Below, in pieces: positions 1-8,672 of a DNA stretch of 64,000 nt. A program made the position numbers and the translations under genes. Numbering within the stretch: position 1 is the first letter of the stretch; every line of letters starts with the position of its first letter. The DNA is from Lineus longissimus. Its lineage: Eukaryota; Nemertea; Pilidiophora; Heteronemertea; Lineidae. The notes under the pieces are model-generated. The model worked only from the letters and a program-made list of their open reading frames with translations, was not told the origin of the DNA and did not search any database. Where the stretch lies: the NCBI RefSeq assembly GCF_910592395.1, contig NC_088322.1:4399431-4463430 (forward strand). Reading direction: 5' to 3'.

Positions 1-857
1 GTCGTGTACATTTTGTCCAACACCAATTCCAAGTATTCGATTTGCTTATTTATCAACTGATTTGTAGCTGCATCTTGTTTTGCCAGTTGGATCAGTGCGT
101 TATTGCTTTGCACCACTTCATTTCTTATATTCGTGCTACCTTTCTTCAAATTTTCCATACTATTTTCGTAGAAAACCTCTGTTGCCTGAACATTGTCTTC
201 GTATGCCTGTATGCCCTTTTCTGTATTTTCGAACGCCTTATTCAATACACCGATTTGATCGCCGATTTTATTGATTTTGTCCATACCTGGTATACCGAAC
301 AGACCAGAACGAATTTTATCAATAAGATAACCACCGGGTGTATGTGAAATAAACGTACCAATGTCACTAACAACGTGGTGTGCGTCGGGGAGAGATCTTT
401 TCTTGGGATGTTTTTCAGGGTTCTCTTCCTGTTTTGCATCCAACTCTACCAGAGGAATCATGTTTATCATGGGTTCGTAAAACTGACTGGTGGGATCTGG
501 GAACCGATATGTGCATTTGATCACGTTAGAATCGATCATTCGGTTAATCATGTCACACTTTGTATTTTTCAACGCTTGCGATGTGGCACAATTTTGTATA
601 ACAGGCATAGAGAACAATTCCAGAAATTTCCACGTGTCTGTAAAAAAATCGGGCATGGGTATACCAAGAGTGTAGATAAATTCTGTCTCACTACCACCAA
701 GAAGCACTTCGCCGACGTGATTAAACATGACACCGTAATTTTGTCGCATAATTACGTTTCCAGAGTCGAGTTTATCTGGTTTCGCATGAGACACGCTGAC
801 ACGAGAGAATGTAAGTGCCATCAGCAGACCAAACATAGTCACAAATGACTTTAACAT
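1..857 (-). CDS. Partial envelope/fusion-like glycoprotein precursor (N-terminal part)
   Basis: The minus-strand frame is open from an ATG at 857 to the window edge, about 285 codons, with the 3' end missing. The N-terminus has a basic residue and then a hydrophobic stretch of about 20 residues, which is a good signal peptide. Paired cysteines follow. A basic KKR-S site near residue 152 looks like a furin-type cleavage site. A Gly/Ile-rich segment comes next, then a long polar helix rich in Asn, Gln, Glu and Lys. The order signal, Cys domain, basic cleavage site, apolar segment, helical region is that of class I fusion proteins such as retroviral Env or baculovirus F. This is inferred from architecture, not from a matched family. 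It diverges from the terminase exon at 962 across a short gap. Plus-strand frames here are shadows. Confidence 0.6.
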   Translation of the reverse strand, partial: MLKSFVTMFGLLMALTFSRVSVSHAKPDKLDSGNVIMRQNYGVMFNHVGEVLLGGSETEFIYTLGIPMPDFFTDTWKFLELFSMPVIQNCATSQALKNTKCDMINRMIDSNVIKCTYRFPDPTSQFYEPMINMIPLVELDAKQEENPEKHPKKRSLPDAHHVVSDIGTFISHTPGGYLIDKIRSGLFGIPGMDKINKIGDQIGVLNKAFENTEKGIQAYEDNVQATEVFYENSMENLKKGSTNIRNEVVQSNNALIQLAKQDAATNQLINKQIEYLELVLDKMYT

Positions 858-961
858 TTTCAGCTTTATTTTGGTGGTGTCAATGCGCATTTATTTTACC
901 ATTAGGATAGGACAAAAATGCTGAGTGGAAAATAACACATCCACAATAGAGCGATTTCATT

Positions 962-2152
962 ATGGAAACATCCTTTTTCCCGAAAGACAAAACCAAAGCT
1001 AACCCTAATTATGTTTTTTACCAGGGAGGATTGGGTTATGCCAGAAATGGACCGTATGCAGCGGTGTATAACAATCTCTACCTCGGGCTGATAAAAGAAG
1101 ACGACATTTTGCAAGATAAAAAGAGGCGCCTACTCCTGGGTTCGAATATTGTGTCCGGAATTGAACGCCACAAACACTTGTCCGCTGGTGTACACAGAAC
1201 GCATGCATATCCCAAATGGCGGAACACGTTTCTTGACGAAATCGAAAAGAATGCAGACAAGATAGGTAGCATAACTTACACGAAATACAACTACACAAAT
1301 CCTCGTGACGAAGTTGAACTACCAGCCTACATGAGATGGGCTACACGTTTCATATCGGACAAGTGGTCCAAAATGCTCATACTAAACAGCGGTATAGGTA
1401 ACAATCGCCTCATCGAAGACGAGAGCGACCAAATGGACGACAACGAAGACGAAGAGACTAGAAAATACGCAAAATACAAAACAGCGGTCAGAATGACGAT
1501 ACCCGGGAGTAAGGAAAGTAGCGATGCAATGTTCAATACCGCTCGTTTCCAACAGTTGATTAAACTCGAAAGTTTAGCACTAAGTTGCAAAAGATGTGGG
1601 ATGTCTAAATACGCAGGAATCATCTATGCCAAGTTGAAAGAAAAGCTCAATATGCAGCATCTCACACGAACAGAATGTGCTGCATTGCACGATAGACTTC
1701 TCAAATGTCCTGTGTCTATACTTCTCGTACAGCGAAGATGTGGTAAAACAGTCGCACACATTGGTGATGCGTGTAAAGCCATTGCCACATTCCCACTGGC
1801 CGGATATAAATATCTCTACTTAGCACACGATGGAAATTTGGCTCAAAATGCATTCGATACCATCATGAAAGTTGTAGGACCAATGGTGAACGAATTTAAC
1901 ACACTCGAGAGACAAAATTTTCTCAAAACCAGACAGAAAACAACTACAGCGCAACGACAAAATAACAGAGGATCGAATTCGAATGAAAATGATGAATTTT
2001 ATTACATACAAGCAAAAGTGTCGTACAAAATGAGTATACAAAAAGTGTCGGTGAAATTCTACAGATACAACGAAAATCAGAGACAAATGGAGCCGGATGA
2101 CATGCCTTACGGTGAAAACTGGTTTAAATGTCGTATTCTACATCAACATAAG
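962..2152 (+). CDS. Terminase large subunit, exon 1 (packaging ATPase)
   Basis: This exon encodes the N-terminal ATPase part of the herpesvirus-type DNA packaging motor, which pumps DNA into procapsids in the nucleus. The Walker A motif QRRCGKT lies near residues 257-263, followed by a KYLYLAH strand typical of this family. The 397 codons end in phase 0 at AAG, and GTAAGC starts at 2153, a strong donor. Walker B is not in this exon. It appears at the start of the 8673 exon, whose phase also fits. An unspliced frame runs on to 2374, but it leaves the ATPase without Walker B. The region around residues 150-170 is acidic. Exon 1 is longer than usual for the family. The splice itself is inferred from sequence. 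Confidence 0.88.
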
Positions 2153-2204
2153 GTAAGCGACTTTTATTTTATTTTAAAACATTTCACAAATTCACAATTT
2201 TCAG

Positions 2205-2374
2205 TCTCGAAAAATTTACAAGTCCAAACTTCCTGTTCAAAAATATATTCTGAAAAGGAACTTAAAAATGCCAACTTCCTCATACTCAAAAGTTGTTATG
2301 GCCGAAAATCCACCCGGACTGTTGGTTTCTTGGTTCTTTGCGCGAGAACAGATAAGTGTGCCAAAATAACTTGA
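2205..2374 (+). other. Possible alternative 3' exon; contains a 55-bp copy of another gene
   Basis: A TTTTCAG acceptor at 2204 could pair with the donor at 2153 to remove a 52-nt intron. It would leave an in-phase tail of about 55 codons that ends in TAA just inside the inverted repeat. The bases 2299-2353 match 56350-56404 with one difference, and the 56 kb copy is inside a long gene. In the spliced phase the copied stretch reads in the same frame as in that gene, ending in LLVSWFFAREQ. It may be a short terminase isoform or a scar from recombination. The repeat begins right after it. Confidence 0.35.
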
Positions 2375-3250
2375 AAGATTAAGGGACGCAATGTTTTGTA
2401 TCAAAAAAATCTTTTGAGAAAAATTCCCGAAGATTTCGAACGAAAATTTTTAAGCCTTTTTTCAAAGGCCTAACTTCCTGAAAATGAGGCTAAATTTGAT
2501 ATAGATTTTATAACTTCCTGTTTTATATCAATAATTAACCTTATACATGAGTCATAAATAATTAGTAATAATATTTGTTTGTATAAAATTAACATTTCAT
2601 TAATTAAAAATAAATATATATAAAACAAAACGTAACTTCCTGTATTGATGCCTCTATCCTAACTTCCTCGTAGGTGTGCGTGTTTTGCTAGGCATAAAGG
2701 CACGGACCATATTTGAAAAATTGGTCTTAAAAGTGGTATTTGAAACGGAAGTTAGGCCGATTTTTAGCGAAAAAAGTATGGAAAATCACTAACTTCCGCT
2801 TCAAATTTATTTTTCAAGAGAGGATCCATTTGGTCGATTTGGATCCTCTCTTGAAAACAAGTGTGTACAGGAGGAAAACGCAAAATATAATTTTTGTGAT
2901 AGTAAGAATGGTTGTAAAGGGGATTGATGGACGATTAAAGTTGTGATATTATTTTGGGGAAGATTAAAAAAAACCGAAACAAAAAAATCATAAATTAAAA
3001 AGGAAGTAGCAAAAAAGCATATGATGAAAAGGAAGTTAGCTAACACATATTGCAAATAGGAAGTTGAAATGTGCTGCGAATCTAACTTCCTATATTATAT
3101 GTATTTTTTCAAGAGAGGATCCATATAGCCACATTGGGTCCCCCCTTGAAAAATTTTAAAAATAAGGAAGTTACAAAAACCCAATACATTTCTCACAAAA
3201 AATTGCATTAACTTCCGGTTCGGTTACAAAATGTAGACGTGAAAATCACA
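2352..3250. repeat. Inverted repeat IR1, left copy (0.9 kb)
   Basis: This block is the reverse complement of 62071-62971 with few differences. It begins at ATAAGTGTGCC and ends at GAAAATCACA. Inside are two opposed units of about 230 bp. Each has a CTCTATCCTAACTTCCT-type motif, a GGCATAAAGGCA motif and a BamHI-site hairpin, and the left copy is cut before the end of the second unit. The same unit recurs at 33830-34057, 36705-36927 and 49992-50215. It lies inside the terminase intron. The content suits a herpesvirus terminal or junction repeat, or an origin, though a mobile element with long terminal inverted repeats is also possible. Confidence 0.8.
2811..2857. repeat. 18-bp-arm hairpin with loop TTTGGTCGATT
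   Basis: The arms TTTTCAAGAGAGGATCCA and their exact complement surround an 11-nt loop. Related hairpins stand at 34011-34057, 36881-36927, 49992-50038, 62168-62215 and 62464-62510. A short one with the same loop lies at 20425-20459. Conserved stem and loop suggest a functional structure, perhaps an origin or packaging element. Confidence 0.85.
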
Positions 3251-3292
3251 CACTTTTGACCAAATTTCTATACAAATACATACGAGGATTTA

Positions 3293-3359
3293 GGGGATTC
3301 CCCAAAATTAACGGCAAGCACAAGGATGATTTTGAACAGACCATCCTTGTACTTGCCGT
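3293..3359. ncRNA. Hairpin behind GGGGATTCCCC, possible pre-miRNA
   Basis: The arms 3311-3328 and 3342-3359 pair over 18 bp with one mismatch and a 13-nt loop, preceded by the small palindrome GGGGATTCCCC. A second hairpin with the same leader and downstream AATTTTT-type context is at 28976-29043. A stem of this size preserved at two unrelated intergenic sites fits a small-RNA precursor, but a structural DNA role is equally open. Expression cannot be judged. Confidence 0.35.
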
Positions 3360-3408
3360 AAATTCAAAAATCAGTTTTAAACAGGAAGTTACAAAATTCT
3401 ATCGGTTT

Positions 3409-4281
3409 TTATTTCATCATAGCCTTTAGTCCTTCAAAATTATCAAACACATCGCTCACTTCATCATCTACAGCACTTTTAGGTGGTAAATTATCGGTTG
3501 CTATGTACAAGAAAGAACTTGCATCCATATCTAACAAAGTCATACACACGTAGAAACAAACCCAAGCGAAATAGCCAATGTGGAAAATGTTTGTTCGGCA
3601 CTTTAGAAAGTTTGAAATTCGTACCGCTTTACCGTACAGTCTTTGTGCCATTTGTACAGAATATGTTTTGAAAAACACATTTTTCTCATAGTCCTTGAAA
3701 AAGATTGCATACAGCACGTCGCTCACAGTGGTGATCGTGGGTGTAATCAACAGGGGCATTACCTCTCTTTCTATTTTTCGCACGTTAACACTGTCGAATT
3801 CGAGTTTATATTTCTGTCGAAGATCATTAAACGACGGATATTTCGGTTCCTTTAACTTGCACGCATAAATCACAGCAGCCAGAAAAAAATGTCGCAACGA
3901 CTCTACAACAATGTCCACTTTGCATAGCATCCTATCGAAAACCTCCAACGCCAAAGACAGTGTGCTAGGATCACAGCGTAGTTGATTCGTGCAGAATTTG
4001 TAGATCCAATTCATCTCATCAAATCTCGTATTCGCAGTAACACCATTCGTCTGAGTACGTCCTCCCCCAGGTATATTTACACGAAATCTATTCTCATAGC
4101 AAAATTTGTCGTGTTCAGCAGCCACTTTCGCCATAAGTTGTATGTATTCTTTCGTTGTTATTTTTGTTGGGTCGTTTCTCAGTGCCAACATGCCATTTAT
4201 CGGTAATTTCAACACAATTCTATCTCCACCTCCAACTCTTCCAACACCAAAATGTTCTTTTTCAAACACCAATGCCGCCAT
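3409..4281 (-). CDS. Viral cyclin (cyclin-box protein)
   Basis: The 290-residue protein carries a cyclin box at about residues 85-180. Visible hallmarks are a Trp at 92 in RFDEMNWIYKFC, the helix ALEVFDRML with Asp116, the Lys of ACKLKEP (142) and a Glu at 171-173 in KIEREV. A second helical region starts at PTITTVSDVL. The Lys and Glu are the pair that contact the CDK in known cyclins. The arrangement is closest to D-type cyclins and to the v-cyclins of gammaherpesviruses. It probably binds a host CDK and pushes the cell cycle. It lies antisense inside the terminase intron, 19 bp from the next gene in the same direction. No LxCxE motif is visible at the N-terminus. Capture from a host is likely but unproven. 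Confidence 0.72.
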   Translation of the reverse strand: MAALVFEKEHFGVGRVGGGDRIVLKLPINGMLALRNDPTKITTKEYIQLMAKVAAEHDKFCYENRFRVNIPGGGRTQTNGVTANTRFDEMNWIYKFCTNQLRCDPSTLSLALEVFDRMLCKVDIVVESLRHFFLAAVIYACKLKEPKYPSFNDLRQKYKLEFDSVNVRKIEREVMPLLITPTITTVSDVLYAIFFKDYEKNVFFKTYSVQMAQRLYGKAVRISNFLKCRTNIFHIGYFAWVCFYVCMTLLDMDASSFLYIATDNLPPKSAVDDEVSDVFDNFEGLKAMMK

Positions 4282-4300
4282 GTTTCACACTTCACTCCAC

Positions 4301-6403
4301 TCACACTTGCAAAGAGTAGCTATAGAAGGTTTTGAACGTTTCCAATTGCGCCAATCGTTCTCTCGTCTTGTCCACGTCACCAATTTTCACCAATTGCAAT
4401 TCGCTGCTCGGCTTACTTAGCAGTATCCCGTTTCTCAACTCGCCGTCACACAATAAGTTTGAGGAGATAAAATATCGACCACTCTTGCGATCGTATGCGA
4501 AACGAATAGGCTCGGTCAACAACTGTTTAGAAAATGCCGAACAAAGAGTTGCGTGATGCTCTTTATGGATGTCTGAAGGCAGTGCTAACACGTCCAATAT
4601 GTTAGCAATCTTAACATTCCCCTCCCTCAGTGATGCTTTGTTGCTGATAATGCTGATAAAATCGTTGACTGTGTCCAGGGTCTTTTTCCGCTGATATAAA
4701 TTTTCCGTTGATATGTTTTCCTCTGTTATTCTTGCCCTTTGGTAAATTTTTGATTTCTCCACCCTGAATGTGTACGAGTCGATTTTTTCATTCGAATCCT
4801 TGTATATAGAATAATTGCCAACAACACCTTCTGCTGGTGGCCAGTTCTTCTTATAGCATTTCGAAGCCCACGTGAGATTTCGACACGTTTTATCAGTAAA
4901 TCTTGCCACAGACTCTTGTTTCTGTAGGCAGGGATTCATACCTGGACACGTTATAAAATCCACCACCTTCCGTTTATTATCCTTATCCATACCATAGATG
5001 TTGTGATAGCTGGTGATCAGAAATACGTTTGAAACTCCGATATTCGTCGCATTGCTCACGTGCTGTGTCTGTCTCACGTCAGCCATCCTCATTTCCATTT
5101 CCCTCCTAAATCGACCCAACACAAATGACTGAGAGTCTTCCTGGATTTTTCCACTCCCATTTGCAGGTATGTTAGGACTCAGAGGAAAAAGCATCTCCTT
5201 CGACCCGGTGTTTATACACCTCTCCGTCAGGTAGCGCATTATAGTCGGTGGAATATCACTACTTTCGGAAACAAATTCCATCGTTTTCACAGCCTCCTCA
5301 ATTTCACTGTTTATTGTATCAAACAAATAGTTCACACATTCGCTGAGTTTCGAAACACGACTTCCGCCCGTATTTTTCGTACATTTCCCAAACAATTCGT
5401 AACAGGCGTGGAAATGTTGTCTGTCTATCCACAGGAATCTAAAGTCAAAATCGCCGTATGCGCTCGCTGTATGACTTAAAGGTTGTGTATAAATAGGCGA
5501 CACCGGTATTTGAGGTCCAACACCATCTTTCGAGGATTTCAGCTTTTTCACCAACAATTCGCTATCATCTGTATCCTCACTATCACCACCTGCACCTCTT
5601 CGACGTTTACTACCGGCAGCAGCAACAGAGCTCACCATTTTATCCACAAATTTCACAGCTTCATCCATAACGTTTTTCTCTATCATTTGTTGTTTATCTA
5701 AGCGAAGATTAACAAACGTGCTCTCGTCTGCGGGATTCACCTGCATCTCCTCCTTATCAGCTTCGTCGTTCAACCTGTTTGCCAGAGTACGGCTAAACCA
5801 TTTCTTATCCTTGTCCACGAGCACAATTTTCCGTGTATCGTCTACATCGAACGGATTCACCCTTTCGCACGACCGTTTGCATATGAAATGACTCGTTCCC
5901 GTATCGATGTTCAATATTTCTACAAACGAAACCTTAACCTTGCTCCCACAGTCTTTGATCATATCCTCTTTAAGAAACAACAAGGGATCTATTATGAAAA
6001 AAAGCCATTTTTTATTCGAAACATTATCAATAAAGGAACCGTAGTGTTTCACAATTTCAAATTCGACGTTGCACCAGGATCGTGTCAGTTTTTCTTTCTT
6101 ACTGTTTTCCTTTTCAAATTCTTCGTAGAAACCAATTCTGTATTTCAATTTCGGTAGCAGCGAATTTAACTGATCGTCGTTTGTACTCATTGGATGTGAG
6201 TTCAAATACTGTTTTGGTGTCTTTATAGGTTGCACAAAATGTCCCAACTCGTCCACGAGCACCACCAACTTGTTTTCACTCACGTGATTATGTTTCATGT
6301 TCAATATCGGCCTAAACGCATACGCATGCATTACATGATGTGCAATTTTCACCCATTCCGTTCTTCTGTTTCTATATCTCCCCTCGAACAATGGTAGCGA
6401 CAT
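4301..6403 (-). CDS. Large unknown protein nested in terminase intron
   Basis: The protein has about 700 residues from the ATG at 6403; a GTG three codons earlier is less likely. A basic SKRRRGAGG cluster near the middle, followed by an acidic GDSEDTDDSE stretch, resembles a nuclear localisation signal. Several Cys pairs are scattered in the C-terminal half, including a CPGMNPC motif. No signal peptide or membrane segment is seen. I recognise no family. Its place on the antisense strand of the terminase intron is the place of the UL17 tegument/capsid protein in alphaherpesviruses. That is positional only and should not be taken as homology. It runs in the same direction as the genes on either side with gaps of 19-22 bp, so shared transcripts are likely. 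Confidence 0.7.
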   Translation of the reverse strand: MSLPLFEGRYRNRRTEWVKIAHHVMHAYAFRPILNMKHNHVSENKLVVLVDELGHFVQPIKTPKQYLNSHPMSTNDDQLNSLLPKLKYRIGFYEEFEKENSKKEKLTRSWCNVEFEIVKHYGSFIDNVSNKKWLFFIIDPLLFLKEDMIKDCGSKVKVSFVEILNIDTGTSHFICKRSCERVNPFDVDDTRKIVLVDKDKKWFSRTLANRLNDEADKEEMQVNPADESTFVNLRLDKQQMIEKNVMDEAVKFVDKMVSSVAAAGSKRRRGAGGDSEDTDDSELLVKKLKSSKDGVGPQIPVSPIYTQPLSHTASAYGDFDFRFLWIDRQHFHACYELFGKCTKNTGGSRVSKLSECVNYLFDTINSEIEEAVKTMEFVSESSDIPPTIMRYLTERCINTGSKEMLFPLSPNIPANGSGKIQEDSQSFVLGRFRREMEMRMADVRQTQHVSNATNIGVSNVFLITSYHNIYGMDKDNKRKVVDFITCPGMNPCLQKQESVARFTDKTCRNLTWASKCYKKNWPPAEGVVGNYSIYKDSNEKIDSYTFRVEKSKIYQRARITEENISTENLYQRKKTLDTVNDFISIISNKASLREGNVKIANILDVLALPSDIHKEHHATLCSAFSKQLLTEPIRFAYDRKSGRYFISSNLLCDGELRNGILLSKPSSELQLVKIGDVDKTRERLAQLETFKTFYSYSLQV

Positions 6404-6425
6404 TATTATCACTTTAAAGATGGTT

Positions 6426-7532
6426 TCACATAGATTTCGTGAATTGTACGTAGATGGACGTGATAATTATGCTTATTTTCTTATAATAATCCGATACAGA
6501 CGTGTTTCCGTTGTACAGTTTATGGTTTCGAATTTTTCGACTACTCACATTGCTTCCTGTGCTTTTTTCAACTCTGTCGATCTCGCCCTGATGTGAATTT
6601 TCGTCTACGTTTTTCTTTCCGTCAAGATTCTTCCTAGCGGTTGCCAACGCTTCCTTGGATACACGCAGAGTTTCGAAATGGAAATTTATACAATCCAAAA
6701 ATGCCTGTTTATTCTGTTTGGCTATACTTAGATATCTATCCGCAGTTACAGACCTATCTTTACCAATTTCATCCATATCGCTAGCGAAAACCTCTCTACA
6801 CGCCGTCGTAACTGCATTTTTTAGCACATCTCCTTTCGTTAGAATAGAAATTCGCAGCTGTGCCTCATCTGACAAGTTATAATCGATGAATGCGTTAAAT
6901 TGTGCCGGATTTGTCTCCTTTGCAACGTGATTTTTCGCATTGGCCATGTCCCTTTCCGCTTGTAAATCTATACTCTTCCCCGAATCAGACACCAATCGAT
7001 TATTATTCAATCGTACATTTTCATCATTGTCGAAATTGTTTCTAATCGCAGTAGCAAGAAAATCGTTAAATGTTTGCCCTCCGCTAAGCAGGTCAATCGC
7101 AGAGAAGTCCCGTATCACCTGTGAGTTGGGATTCGTTGACACAGAAGACGTGGAAATTGTATTTGTTGTTAGTGTGTGTTGATACGTGTTCACACCACAC
7201 GTCGTCGCACTTGTCATTTTAACACCAGGGCATTTATTTCCAGTATATGCGCAGAAATAATATGTATTACAATCGTTAGCACCATTTAAACCAATAGCAG
7301 CTGCCATATGGCTATTATTCACCCCATCTCGGGTCAACACACAATTATCATACGTCTTTGTACAAACGTGAAAGTTAAAATGTAAACGACAAACGTACAG
7401 AATTTGAAGTTCGAAACTTTTCTTATAAAAAGCGTCTATTAATTCGGCTATACAACCCTCATCGTGATTAGCCATTTCGTAATCGTGACATGGGAAAAAC
7501 ATGCATACTCCAGGCCCACATACAGTGTCCAT
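6426..7532 (-). CDS. Cys/His-rich protein nested in terminase intron
   Basis: The protein has 368 residues and its first 120 are dense in Cys and His: CHDY, HDEGC, VCRLHFNFHVC and YFCAYTGNKCPG. This looks like a structural zinc-binding or disulphide fold. The middle and C-terminal parts are polar and helical, with a basic SSRKIRNHK segment near the end. There is no clear signal peptide, so a cytosolic or nuclear Zn fold is more likely than a secreted one. UL16 family tegument proteins of herpesviruses are also Cys/His-rich and lie antisense in the terminase intron, so a UL16-like role is a fair guess but weak. The start at 7532 is the only ATG near the beginning of the frame. Confidence 0.65.
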   Translation of the reverse strand: MDTVCGPGVCMFFPCHDYEMANHDEGCIAELIDAFYKKSFELQILYVCRLHFNFHVCTKTYDNCVLTRDGVNNSHMAAAIGLNGANDCNTYYFCAYTGNKCPGVKMTSATTCGVNTYQHTLTTNTISTSSVSTNPNSQVIRDFSAIDLLSGGQTFNDFLATAIRNNFDNDENVRLNNNRLVSDSGKSIDLQAERDMANAKNHVAKETNPAQFNAFIDYNLSDEAQLRISILTKGDVLKNAVTTACREVFASDMDEIGKDRSVTADRYLSIAKQNKQAFLDCINFHFETLRVSKEALATARKNLDGKKNVDENSHQGEIDRVEKSTGSNVSSRKIRNHKLYNGNTSVSDYYKKISIIITSIYVQFTKSM

Positions 7533-7693
7533 ATCAGCGTTTTTTTCAACTTTTTTAATTTTTCGATTTTCAAAATTTTCTCAAAAATTTTCAAAGTCCG
7601 ACACTTCCTGTTCAGAGACCAAAAAAATGAACACACGAAATTAGTCTAACTTCCGCTTCAGGACACAGTTTTTGATTTATCCTCGGAACACAC

Positions 7694-8578
7694 TTATTTT
7701 CGTCTGGATGATCTGTAGGCCGCAACCGCAACGCCAATAACTATCACCAAGATAATTCCGCCCATAATACAACCAACTATTAATGGATAATTTGTAACGT
7801 CTCGCCGTATTAACTCTTCGCTGTCCGTACCGTTAATGTTGTCCGATGCACGACGCTGTATTTGGTCTCCCAAATTTATTGCTGATAATGCTAGGGTATT
7901 TGCCTGTATCTCTGGTGACGTCATAATGTAAACAAAGATACTATATACAGCATTGTTGGGCGCGGAATATTTCCCCAACAACAATCTTTTGTTACCTTTG
8001 TTCTGTCCCAACTTCATAACTTCGCTACCTCCTTCCTTGAATACGGACACACCACTAATACCACCCCATGTGCTGTGAATTTGTTTTCCGTACAATTTAA
8101 TAAGCTCTTCCGCACTACTGTGATCGATAAATTTACGGCCTGTATTCAATAACATTCCCTCACTCGCTTCGCCCCATTTTACGTTCGATATCACCTCACC
8201 TGTGGCACCTGTCAAATGTAACATGGGATATTTTCGCTGTAGGTCGTACACATTTCTAACAAATTTCAGTGTCATTTCCATACCAGTTGGCCTATCATCA
8301 CTACCCTTTGTCTGCAAATCGGTAAATTTAAGATTGACCAATCGTGTTTCGGGTATTTTAGATATATCTACTCGTTTATCGGATAAAATTCCCGCTTCCA
8401 CTGTTTCACCAATTTTATAACTTATATCCACCAACTTATAACCGTACGTATCTACGGCAGCATCAAAACCTATCGCTTTAATGGCGGTAATGCCACATGC
8501 TGTAGGCAACAACACCAAAAGATAAAAAACCAATGCCGTCACCACCACTTGGCCTTTACTCCACACCTTATCCGCCAT
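7694..8578 (-). CDS. Type I membrane glycoprotein
   Basis: Starting at the ATG at 8578, the protein has 294 residues. A longer frame to 8704 would run antisense through the terminase acceptor and lacks a good signal. Residues 10-32 (VVVTALVFYLLVLLPTACG) form a signal peptide. A C-terminal membrane helix (VGCIMGGIILVIVIGVAVAA) is followed by a short basic tail, YRSSRRK. One N-linked site (NGT) is visible. It is therefore a small single-pass surface protein, probably virion envelope or infected-cell surface. I do not recognise the ectodomain, which has very few cysteines. It is the last of four antisense genes in the terminase intron. Confidence 0.7.
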   Translation of the reverse strand: MADKVWSKGQVVVTALVFYLLVLLPTACGITAIKAIGFDAAVDTYGYKLVDISYKIGETVEAGILSDKRVDISKIPETRLVNLKFTDLQTKGSDDRPTGMEMTLKFVRNVYDLQRKYPMLHLTGATGEVISNVKWGEASEGMLLNTGRKFIDHSSAEELIKLYGKQIHSTWGGISGVSVFKEGGSEVMKLGQNKGNKRLLLGKYSAPNNAVYSIFVYIMTSPEIQANTLALSAINLGDQIQRRASDNINGTDSEELIRRDVTNYPLIVGCIMGGIILVIVIGVAVAAYRSSRRK

Positions 8579-8672
8579 TTTGATTCCCTCCTTGCACTTC
8601 CTCCTACCCGCTAAGTTGTATAAATTTACAAAATTCACGCCACTTACCAAATTGTATTTTTTTTGCTTCCAG

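Noticed and set aside
375-848. Plus-strand 157-codon frame
   Set aside because: It is antisense to the continuous minus-strand glycoprotein frame 1-857, which has a signal peptide and better coding character.
8580-8672. N-terminal extension of terminase exon 2
   Set aside because: It lies before a good acceptor, contains a pyrimidine tract and has no ATG before Walker B.
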